From positions 1 through 15,006 of the forward strand of contig CALCWL010000611.1 in NCBI GenBank assembly GCA_937906285.1: 15,006 nt of DNA, in the 5' to 3' direction. The position numbers and the translations under genes were made by a program. This document shows, in pieces, positions 7,504 through 13,201 of this stretch (position 1 is the stretch's first letter; each line of letters starts with the position of its first letter). This DNA comes from an uncultured Rhodanobacter sp. (lineage in GTDB: Bacteria > Pseudomonadota > Gammaproteobacteria > Xanthomonadales > Rhodanobacteraceae). Under the pieces are notes generated by a model, which saw only the letters and a list, made by a program, of their open reading frames with translations, made no database searches and was not told the origin of the DNA.

Positions 7504-8739
7504 TCAGAACCAGATGCGCAGGCCGGCGACCCACTGCCGGTCGAAGACTGCCTGATGATCGGCGCGGGCGAAATCGGCCGTGGTGCCGAAGCGGCGCGTC
7601 CAGACTACGCCAAGATACGGCGCGAACTCGCGCCGGATCTCGTAGCGCAGGCGCAAGCCCAGCCTGGCATCGGTGAGGCCGCTGCCGATGCCGCGCGCCG
7701 GGTCGGACTTGCCGTGCAGGTTGACCTCCAGCTCCGGCTGCAGGATCAGCCGCTGGGTGAACAGCAGCTCGTAGTCCGCCCGCAGGCGCGCCGCGCTGCG
7801 GCCGGACGGCCCGACGTAGGCGGTGGCCTGGATCTCGAACCAGTACGGCGCCAGGCCCTGCACGCCGAACGCGGCCCAGTTGCGCGTCGGGCCTGCACCG
7901 AAGTCGCGGCGCACGCCCAGTTGCGTACTCCAGAACGTGGCGACGTTGCGATTCCAGAACGCCTCCACGTTGCCATCTTCGAGTCTGCCGCGGCTGCGTT
8001 CGCCTTCGCTGCGCAACCACAGCTTGTCGCTGTCGTTGCCGTACCAGCCTTCGGCTTCCCAGCTCTGGCCGTTGGCATCGCGGCCGTGGAACGCTTCGAG
8101 TTGATCGATCAGCAGCATGCCGGCCGGCGCGCTGCCATGCAGGTGCAGTCCATGCGCGGGGCTGGCGGCGAAACCGTCGGAATAATCGCCGCTGCGCGCA
8201 TCCGCCGGCGCGCGGCCGCCCTGCATCGGGCCCATTGCCATGCCTGGCGTCGCCTCCGTGCCGTGTGTCGCGCCGTGGTCCATGCCGGGCATGGAGCCGT
8301 GATCCATCGCCGGCATCGCCTGGTGATCCATGCCGGGCATGGCGTGGCCACCGGCTGCGGGCGTGGCGGGCGGCGCGCCGTGATCCATCCCGTGCATCGA
8401 ACCATGGTCCATCGGTGGCATCGCGCCGTGGTCCATGGGGTGCATGCGCTGCGTGCCTGCAGGCGCAACGGACGGCGCAGCCGGGGCGTGCAGCTGCTTC
8501 GCCGTCTTGACCGGCGCCTTGGCTGCCGGCTCGGCAGTACTGCTGGCGCTGACCGGCATCGGCACGTGGTGCATGCCGGCGTGGTCCATGCCCGGCATGG
8601 CGTCCATGGTCACCGGCGCCGTGCTGCTCGACGAGGCCGGCACGCTCTGCGCCGCGGCCGCCAACGACAAGGCCAGCAGCAGCGCGGCCAGCAGCGGGCG
8701 GTACAGGGAAAGTGTGGTGATTCGACGCTTCGTGCTCAT
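7504..8739 (-). CDS. copB: CopB/PcoB outer membrane copper-resistance protein
   Basis: 411 residues. Residues 1 to about 31 are a signal peptide (MSTKRRITTLSLYRPLLAAL, then a hydrophobic Ala-rich end). Residues 45-172 form a Met/His-rich domain with seven MDH repeats (MDHG, MDHA, MDHQ types, starting at 51, 102, 110, 118, 137, 145 and 153) expected to bind Cu(I). Residues about 205-411 are the CopB beta-barrel, beginning MLLIDQLEAFHGRD and ending in the outer-membrane signature aromatic (RIWF). CopB works with CopA in periplasmic sequestration (family knowledge). The frame is open upstream to 9813, but that region is copA in another frame. The ATG at 8739 overlaps the copA stop (ATGA) and opens the signal peptide, so it is the true start. 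Confidence 0.94.
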   Translation of the reverse strand: MSTKRRITTLSLYRPLLAALLLALSLAAAAQSVPASSSSTAPVTMDAMPGMDHAGMHHVPMPVSASSTAEPAAKAPVKTAKQLHAPAAPSVAPAGTQRMHPMDHGAMPPMDHGSMHGMDHGAPPATPAAGGHAMPGMDHQAMPAMDHGSMPGMDHGATHGTEATPGMAMGPMQGGRAPADARSGDYSDGFAASPAHGLHLHGSAPAGMLLIDQLEAFHGRDANGQSWEAEGWYGNDSDKLWLRSEGERSRGRLEDGNVEAFWNRNVATFWSTQLGVRRDFGAGPTRNWAAFGVQGLAPYWFEIQATAYVGPSGRSAARLRADYELLFTQRLILQPELEVNLHGKSDPARGIGSGLTDARLGLRLRYEIRREFAPYLGVVWTRRFGTTADFARADHQAVFDRQWVAGLRIWF

Positions 8740-10517
8740 GCCACCACCACCTCGCGGAACATGCCCGCCTCCATGTGGTACAGCAGGTGGCAGTGGTAGG
8801 CCCAGCGTCCCGGCGCGTCGGCGGTCACCGCATAGGTGATGCGCTGTGCCGGCTGCACGTTGATGGTGTGCTTGCGCGCCTGGAACTGGCCGTGCGGGTT
8901 CTCCAGCTCGCTCCACATACCATGCAGGTGGATCGGGTGGTTCATCATGGTGTCGTTGACCAGCACGATGCGCAGGCGCTCGCCGGTGTTGAAATGGATC
9001 GGCTTCGCGTCGGAGTACTTGATGCCGTCGAACGACCACATGAAGCGCTCCATGTTGCCAGTCAGGTGCAGTTCGATCTCGCGGCCGGGTTCGCGCGCGT
9101 CGAGCGGGCCGCCGATGGTGTGCAGGTCGGCGTAGGTCAGCACGCGGCGGCCGTTGTCGCGCAGGCCGATGCCCGGATCGTCGAGATTGCTGCGCGGCAT
9201 GTCGACGTGCATGTCCACGCCGGGACCGTATTCGCTGCGGGCGTGATGCACCACCGGCGCGGGCGTGGCCGTCATGCCGGCCATGGCGCCGTGATCCATC
9301 TGAGCGTGATCCATGCTGCCATGCTCCATGCCGGACATCGCGGCTTGGCCGCCGCCGTGCTCCGCATGCGACATCGCACCCATCATGTCCTGCATGTCGA
9401 GCCACAGGCGCTGGTCCATCGCCGGCACCTCGGCTTCCATGCCGGCACGCGGCGCCAGCGTGCCGCGCGCGTAGCCGCTGCGGTCGATCGACTGGGCAAA
9501 CAGCGTGTACGCCCGCTCCTCCTGCGGCTCGACGATCACGTCGTAGGTTTCGGCCGCCGAGATGCGGAATTCGTCGACCGCCACCGGTTGCACGTCCTGG
9601 CCGTCGGCGGCGATCACCGTCAGCTTCAGGCCGGGGATGCGCACGTCGAAGATGCTGGACGACGAACCGTTGATGAAGCGCAGCCGGACCTTCTCGCCGG
9701 GCCGGAAGATGCCGGTCCAGTTGCCGGCCGGCGTCGTGCCGTTCATCAGGTAGGTGTAGGTGTAGCCGGAGACGTCGCCCAAGTCGGTCGGGTTCATGCG
9801 CATCTGATTCCACATCCTGCGCATGGCCAGCGCCTGGCTCAGGCCCTTTTCACGCACGTCGCGGAAAAAATCCGGCACGGTGGGCTGCGCGAAGTTGTAG
9901 TAGTCGCTCTGCTTCTTGAGCTTGGCGTAGATGCGTGCGGGGTCCTCGTCGGTCCAGTCGTTGAGCATCACCACGTAGTCGCGGTCCGAGGGGTAGCGCT
10001 CGGGGCCGGCCGGCTCGATCACCAGCGGGCCGTACAACGCGTTCTGTTCCTGGAAACCCGAGTGCGAGTGATACCAGTAGGTGCCGCTCTGGCGCAGCTG
10101 GAAGCGGTACAGAAAACTCTCGCCCGGCGCGATGCCGTCGAAGCTGAGGCCCGGCACGCCGTCCATCCGGAACGGCAGGATGATCCCGTGCCAGTGGATC
10201 GAAGTGGGCACGCGCAGGCGGTTGGTCACGCGGAGGTTCACCGTGGTGCCTTCGCGCATGCGCAGCAGCGGGCCGGGCACGCTGCCGTTGACGGTGGTTG
10301 CCGAGCGCAGCGCGCCGGTGAAGTTGACGGTGCGCTCGACGATGTCCAGCGCGAAGTCGGTACCGCTCAGCATCGTGGGCTGTCCCGGGCTGGTCAGCGC
10401 CCAGGCGTTCGAGGGACGCAACAGGCCGAGGCCGGCCACCGCGCCGCCCAGGGCCACGCCCTGCACGAAACGTCGCCGCGACAGGTCGGTCGCGGGCGAC
10501 GGGGAAAATGGAATCAC
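8736..10517 (-). CDS. copA: CopA/PcoA periplasmic multicopper oxidase (GTG start)
   Basis: 593-residue multicopper oxidase that oxidises Cu(I) and binds extra copper. It carries a twin-arginine signal (SRRRFVQGVALGGAVAGLGLL, residues 13-33), so it is exported folded. All four copper motifs are present: IHWHG (H108, H110), WYHSHSG (H150, H152), HPIHLHG (H527, H530, H532) and HCHLLYHMEAGM (H575, C576, H577, H581, M586), giving the T1 and T2/T3 centres. Residues about 375-415 are a Met/His-rich insert (GMEHGSMDHAQMDHGAM) typical of CopA/PcoA. No ATG precedes the TAT signal at a sensible place. GTG at 10517 has AGGAG six bases upstream and starts VIPFSPSPATDLSRRRF, which decides the start. The stop overlaps the copB ATG. 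Confidence 0.95.
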   Translation of the reverse strand: MIPFSPSPATDLSRRRFVQGVALGGAVAGLGLLRPSNAWALTSPGQPTMLSGTDFALDIVERTVNFTGALRSATTVNGSVPGPLLRMREGTTVNLRVTNRLRVPTSIHWHGIILPFRMDGVPGLSFDGIAPGESFLYRFQLRQSGTYWYHSHSGFQEQNALYGPLVIEPAGPERYPSDRDYVVMLNDWTDEDPARIYAKLKKQSDYYNFAQPTVPDFFRDVREKGLSQALAMRRMWNQMRMNPTDLGDVSGYTYTYLMNGTTPAGNWTGIFRPGEKVRLRFINGSSSSIFDVRIPGLKLTVIAADGQDVQPVAVDEFRISAAETYDVIVEPQEERAYTLFAQSIDRSGYARGTLAPRAGMEAEVPAMDQRLWLDMQDMMGAMSHAEHGGGQAAMSGMEHGSMDHAQMDHGAMAGMTATPAPVVHHARSEYGPGVDMHVDMPRSNLDDPGIGLRDNGRRVLTYADLHTIGGPLDAREPGREIELHLTGNMERFMWSFDGIKYSDAKPIHFNTGERLRIVLVNDTMMNHPIHLHGMWSELENPHGQFQARKHTINVQPAQRITYAVTADAPGRWAYHCHLLYHMEAGMFREVVVA

Positions 10518-10522
10518 GTTGA

Positions 10523-10528
10523 TCTCCT
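10523..10528 (-). promoter_or_regulatory. Strong ribosome binding site of copA, decides the GTG start
   Basis: AAGGAG lies about 6 bases before the GTG at 10517. A complementary CTCC (10533-10536) stands five bases upstream and could pair with the GGAG (10524-10527), hiding it in a small hairpin. Confidence 0.7.
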
Positions 10529-10536
10529 TCGGGGAG

Positions 10537-10555
10537 GGCACCGGAGACCGGTGCC
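10537..10555. promoter_or_regulatory. Perfect 8-bp hairpin in the copL-copA gap
   Basis: GGCACCGG and CCGGTGCC form an 8-bp stem around a 3-base loop. It ends 19 bases before the copA GTG, just upstream of the Shine-Dalgarno sequence. No U-run follows, so it is not a classical terminator. It could protect the copAB mRNA from 3'-5' decay, or act as an attenuator or translational control element between copL and copA. Confidence 0.5.
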
Positions 10556-10620
10556 GACACGGGCCGCCGTCCACGCTCGCTGCCGTGCGGGCATGAAGGC
10601 AGGGTCGCAGCGAACGGGGA

Positions 10621-11016
10621 TCAGGCGGCTGGCGGCCGCAGCGGCGCCGCGTGCACGACGGTGGGTGCGGACGCGAAGGGAGGGGAAACGCGCAGCGGTT
10701 CCGGCGCCACCGGCAGCAGAGCAACCAGGGCGGCCGCCGGCAGCATGCTGCCGCACGCCGCTGCGCAATGGGCCGATGTCATCGCGTCGTGCTGGCCGTG
10801 CGCATGATCCGCGCAGCAATCGGGCGCGGCCGGCATGGCGTGCTGGCCATGATCGGCCGCGTGCGCAACGGACGTCACCGGCGTGCCCTGCAGCACGTCG
10901 CCCACCATCCCGCGCGGCATGCCGTGCACCGGTGCCAGCGCGAGAATCAGCCACGCCAGCCATGCCATCGCCTGGAGGGACGGCAAGCGTGCGGCGTGGC
11001 GAACTGCGCGATTCAT
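10621..11016 (-). CDS. copL: CopL family metal-binding regulatory protein
   Basis: 131 residues. A basic N-terminus (MNRAVRHAARL) precedes one hydrophobic segment (about 15-30, MAWLAWLILALAPV). The periplasmic part is rich in ligands: AHAADHGQHAM, CCADHAHGQHDAM (C67, C68, H71, H73, H76) and HCAAACGSM (H83, C84, C88). A hydrophobic stretch (91-104) and a Pro-rich tail follow. In xanthomonads copL stands directly before copAB and is needed for copper-induced expression of them (family knowledge). An in-frame ATG at 11061 would add 15 residues, but a -10-like TATGCT falls between the two starts and predicts a transcript beginning at 11016. No Shine-Dalgarno sequence is visible, so leaderless translation from 11016 is likely. 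copA follows after 103 bases. Confidence 0.82.
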   Translation of the reverse strand: MNRAVRHAARLPSLQAMAWLAWLILALAPVHGMPRGMVGDVLQGTPVTSVAHAADHGQHAMPAAPDCCADHAHGQHDAMTSAHCAAACGSMLPAAALVALLPVAPEPLRVSPPFASAPTVVHAAPLRPPAA

Positions 11017-11022
11017 CGGCAC

Positions 11023-11051
11023 AGCATAGGGTCGGTGCCGGCCGGTCTCAA
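11023..11051 (-). promoter_or_regulatory. Predicted sigma-70 promoter of copL (TTGAGA-17-TATGCT)
   Basis: On the minus strand TTGAGA (11051-11046) and TATGCT (11028-11023) are spaced by exactly 17 bases. The predicted start point is at or next to 11016, the A of the copL ATG, so the mRNA would have no leader. The spacer is very GC-rich and contains CCGGCCGG. It would drive the cop module. Confidence 0.5.
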
Positions 11052-11066
11052 CTCTGGACATGGGTC

Positions 11067-11079
11067 CATCGGCCCGATG
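11067..11079. promoter_or_regulatory. Palindrome upstream of the copL promoter (candidate operator)
   Basis: CATCGG-C-CCGATG is a 13-base palindrome with 6-base arms. Its centre lies about 57 bases upstream of the predicted copL start point, a usual place for an activator site. No regulator gene is in the window to match it to. It could be chance in GC-rich DNA. Confidence 0.3.
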
Positions 11080-11115
11080 ACCGGCCCCGCCGCCATTTGT
11101 CCGTCACCCGACGAA

Positions 11116-11451
11116 TTACTTGGTATAACCCATGTGCAGCGTGATCTTGTCGCCGGCCTTCAGGTTCGCCACCGACGCCGGCGGGAAGTGCAGGCGCAGC
11201 GACATGCCTCCGGCGTCCGCCTCGACGATGCCGGTCTTGGTATCCACCGAGCTCACCGTGGCCGGCATCATGTGCATGCTGCCGTTCTTGTTGTGCCGCA
11301 TCATCTTGTGATGCATGCCGCCCATCTGGCCCATGCTGCTCGACGCCGGTGACGGCGCCATGCCTCCCGTGTCCTGGGCGCTGACCGTGCCGAATGCCAG
11401 GCAAAGGCCGACAGCGGCCGTCGAAACAACGATTCTTGGCAGGAACTTCAT
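11116..11451 (-). CDS. Small secreted Met/His-rich protein with CusF-like C-terminal segment
   Basis: 111 residues. Residues 1 to about 26 (MKFLPRIVVSTAAVGLCLAF, ending VSAQ) are a Sec signal peptide. A short Met/His-rich region follows (SSSMGQMGGMHHKMMRHNKN, then SMHMM, about 36-62). The C-terminal half (TVSSVDTKTGIVEADAG ... ANLKAGDKITLHMGYTK) has the rhythm of a CusF/OB-fold copper chaperone: a V-x-x-V-D-x-K-x-G-I-V strand and an L-K-A-G-D-K-I strand. It lacks the Trp and the Met-x-Met ligands of CusF, so metal would have to bind in the Met/His region. Likely a periplasmic copper buffer or chaperone for the neighbouring cop and cus systems; this is inference. The ATG at 11451 has GGAG 7 bases upstream. 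It stands first in the minus-strand island, 99 bases before copL. Confidence 0.8.
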   Translation of the reverse strand: MKFLPRIVVSTAAVGLCLAFGTVSAQDTGGMAPSPASSSMGQMGGMHHKMMRHNKNGSMHMMPATVSSVDTKTGIVEADAGGMSLRLHFPPASVANLKAGDKITLHMGYTK

Positions 11452-11473
11452 GATGATTCTCCGCGCAGGTGGA

Positions 11474-11497
11474 CGGCCGGAGCCGCACGTCCGGCCG
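11474..11497. promoter_or_regulatory. 8-bp hairpin in the 5' region of the CusF-like gene
   Basis: CGGCCGGA and TCCGGCCG form a perfect 8-bp stem with an 8-base loop, ending 22 bases before the ATG at 11451. It is one of three dyads crowded into the gap shared with rlmJ, and may be an operator or an mRNA leader structure. Confidence 0.4.
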
Positions 11498-11498
11498 G

Positions 11499-11512
11499 TT
11501 GCAACGCTGCAA
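11499..11512. promoter_or_regulatory. Inverted repeat TTGCA-N4-TGCAA
   Basis: A short dyad (TTGCAACGCTGCAA) next to the hairpin at 11474-11497, in the divergent gap between the CusF-like gene and rlmJ. Its size suits a dimeric regulator's site, but no matching consensus is recognised. Confidence 0.3.
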
Positions 11513-11521
11513 CAAGCGGAG

Positions 11522-11543
11522 CCTGCACCGGCCCATGTGCAGG
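11522..11543. promoter_or_regulatory. Inverted repeat CCTGCAC-N8-GTGCAGG
   Basis: Perfect 7-base arms with an 8-base spacer, 71 bases upstream of the CusF-like start codon and 72 upstream of rlmJ. The size and placing fit a MerR-type or response-regulator operator, but it does not match the CueR consensus I know. Confidence 0.35.
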
Positions 11544-11583
11544 AAAGGTTACGCAGTACCGGGGGAGCACGGCACCGGCCCTC

Positions 11584-11589
11584 TATACT
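11584..11589 (+). promoter_or_regulatory. Predicted -10 element of rlmJ (TATACT)
   Basis: TATACT matches the -10 consensus at 5 of 6 bases and puts the start point near 11596, about 19 bases before the rlmJ ATG. The expected -35 place (11561-11566, GGGGGA) is poor, and no clear Shine-Dalgarno sequence precedes the ATG. Confidence 0.4.
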
Positions 11590-11614
11590 GGGCGTTCCCA
11601 CCCCCGTGACCGCC

Positions 11615-12529
11615 ATGAACTACCGCCACGCCTACCACGCCGGCAACTTTGCCGACGTCCTCAAACACGTCGTGCTGCTGGCGCTGATCGAATCGCTGCA
11701 GGCCAAGCCCACGCCGTTCTGCTACATCGACACCCATGCCGGCAGCGGCAACTACCCGCTGGACGGTTTCGAGGCGGGCAAGACCGGCGAGTTCAAGGAC
11801 GGCATCGCGCGCCTGCACCCGGCGGAGAAACTGCCGCCGCTGCTGCGCCGCTGGCGCGACGGCATCCTGGGCAGTGCCGACAACGCGCAGGGCCTGAAGC
11901 GCTACCCCGGCTCGCCGCTGCAAGTCGCCCGCCTGCTGCGCCCCGGCGACAGCGCCCAGTTGTGCGAGCTGCATACCGAGGAGGCGTGCAAGCTGCGCGA
12001 CCTGTTCCGCGGCAACCACCAGGTGCATGTGCACGAACGCAACGGCTACGAGGCACTGAAGGCGCTGGTGCCGCCGCAGGAGAAGCGTGGCCTGGTGCTG
12101 ATCGACCCGCCGTACGAGGCGCAGGATGCCGAGTACAAGCTGATCGAGCAGGCCCTGAAGCCGGCGCTGCAGCGCTGGCCCACCGGCGTCTACGCGGTGT
12201 GGTACCCGATCAAGTTGCGCAGCCAGGTGCAGCCGTTCCTGCGCCGCCTGCAGTACAGCGGAGTGAAACGCATCCTGCGCGCCGAGCTGCTCGTGCACCC
12301 GGACGACTCGCCGCTGCGCCTCAACGGTTCGGGCATGGTCATCCTCAACGCGCCATGGAAACTGGACGATGCCCTGCGCGAACCGCTGCGCGTGCTGGCC
12401 GGCCTGCTGGCACACGAACGCCCGGCCACGGTGAAACTCGACTGGCTGCTGGACGAGGCCGGCAGCCAGCTGAATACGCCCAGCCCCCTGCCTGCCTCGC
12501 GACTACCGCCCAGGCCCAACCGTCGCTAA
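11615..12529 (+). CDS. rlmJ: RlmJ, 23S rRNA (adenine-2030-N6)-methyltransferase
   Basis: 304-residue SAM-dependent methyltransferase that makes m6A2030 in 23S rRNA (formerly YhiR/ComJ type); E. coli RlmJ has 280 residues. The N-terminus MNYRHAYHAGNFADVLKH is the family signature. The SAM-binding YIDTHAGSGNY lies at about 37-47 and the catalytic DPPY motif (VLIDPPYEAQ) at 164-167. VWYPIKLRSQ (about 190-200) and GSGMVILNAPW are also family features. The frame is open upstream to 11315, but the signature starts at 11615. Compared with E. coli there is a short Pro-rich C-terminal tail (NTPSPLPASRLPPRPNRR). It is divergent from the copper island and independent of it. Confidence 0.95.
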   Translation: MNYRHAYHAGNFADVLKHVVLLALIESLQAKPTPFCYIDTHAGSGNYPLDGFEAGKTGEFKDGIARLHPAEKLPPLLRRWRDGILGSADNAQGLKRYPGSPLQVARLLRPGDSAQLCELHTEEACKLRDLFRGNHQVHVHERNGYEALKALVPPQEKRGLVLIDPPYEAQDAEYKLIEQALKPALQRWPTGVYAVWYPIKLRSQVQPFLRRLQYSGVKRILRAELLVHPDDSPLRLNGSGMVILNAPWKLDDALREPLRVLAGLLAHERPATVKLDWLLDEAGSQLNTPSPLPASRLPPRPNRR

Positions 12530-12570
12530 GCTGATCGCGTCCTTCCGCGTCTGTCCAGGAACCGAAGACC

Positions 12571-13086
12571 ATGCGCAACCGTCCCGCCTCGCTGCTGATC
12601 CGGCTCGCCTTGCCCGCCGCCCTGCTCGGGCTGGCCGCCTGCGCGCCTGCACCGATCTACAAGACCACCGGCAACGCCGTGCTCGCCACCCCCGCGCAAG
12701 TGGCGCAAACGCCGGAACACTACAGTGGCAATGAAGTCATCTGGGGCGGGCGCATCGTGCATGTCACCAACTTCCAGGACCACAGCGAAATCGAGCTGCT
12801 CGCCTACCCGCTCGACAAGTCGCAGCGTCCGCGCGCCAACGACAGCGGCAACGGCCGCTTCATCGCCGTGCTGCGCGGCTACGTCGAACCGCTCGATTAC
12901 CCCGCCGGTGCGCTGATGACCGTCGACGGCAAGCTCAACGGCACCCGCGCCGGCCAGGTCGGCCAGGCGGACTACCTGTTCCCGCTGGTCGACGTGGCGC
13001 AGTCCCACGTGTGGACCGCCGAGGAAATGCAGAAGGGCCGCAGCAACGTGCACTTCGGGCTTGGCGTGGGCGTCGGCATCCGCTGA
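12571..13086 (+). CDS. Slp family outer membrane lipoprotein
   Basis: 171 residues. The signal peptide ends in the lipobox LAAC with the lipidated cysteine at C24 (MRNRPASLLIRLALPAALLG then LAAC), and the residue after it is Ala, so sorting to the outer membrane is expected. The body fits the Slp/YeaY family: PAQVAQTPEHYSGNEVIWGG (about 41-60), a short beta-rich region with LLAYPLDKSQRP (about 76-87), RFIAVLRGYVEPLDYPAG, and a YLFPLVDVAQSHVW strand near the end. Slp proteins are induced at starvation or acid stress in enterics, but their molecular role is unclear. It follows rlmJ by 41 bases on the same strand. AGGA stands about 11 bases before the ATG, a weak ribosome site. Confidence 0.9.
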   Translation: MRNRPASLLIRLALPAALLGLAACAPAPIYKTTGNAVLATPAQVAQTPEHYSGNEVIWGGRIVHVTNFQDHSEIELLAYPLDKSQRPRANDSGNGRFIAVLRGYVEPLDYPAGALMTVDGKLNGTRAGQVGQADYLFPLVDVAQSHVWTAEEMQKGRSNVHFGLGVGVGIR

Positions 13087-13166
13087 GCCGCTGCGCCGGG
13101 GCCCGCTGTTCCGGGCGCGATCCCCCGGGCGCCAGCACCCAGCCGGGAGGCCAGGCAAGCGTCCAT

Positions 13167-13172
13167 TACAAT
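13167..13172 (+). promoter_or_regulatory. Predicted -10 element of the CDF transporter gene (TACAAT)
   Basis: TACAAT lies in an AT-richer spot (CCATTACAATGG) 29 bases before the ATG at 13202. No good -35 is seen 17 bases further upstream. Confidence 0.35.
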
Positions 13173-13201
13173 GGCCGTCCATTCCTTGCCCAGGCCCGCG
13201 C

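Noticed and set aside
8740..9813. Upstream extension of the copB frame, giving a 769-residue protein
   Set aside because: The extension lies wholly within copA in another frame. The signal peptide and start-stop overlap place the true copB start at 8739.
10518..10724. Upstream extension of copA to an ATG at 10724
   Set aside because: The added 69 residues have no export features and overlap copL. The GTG at 10517 has a strong ribosome site and leads directly into the TAT signal.
8775..11144. A 789-codon open frame on the plus strand
   Set aside because: It is antisense to copA and copL; low-complexity Arg/His/Val composition and no domain. It is a shadow of high GC codon use.
13093..13118. 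Imperfect GC hairpin after the Slp gene, considered as a terminator
   Set aside because: The stem has a bulge and no T-run follows. GC-rich imperfect stems are common in this DNA.
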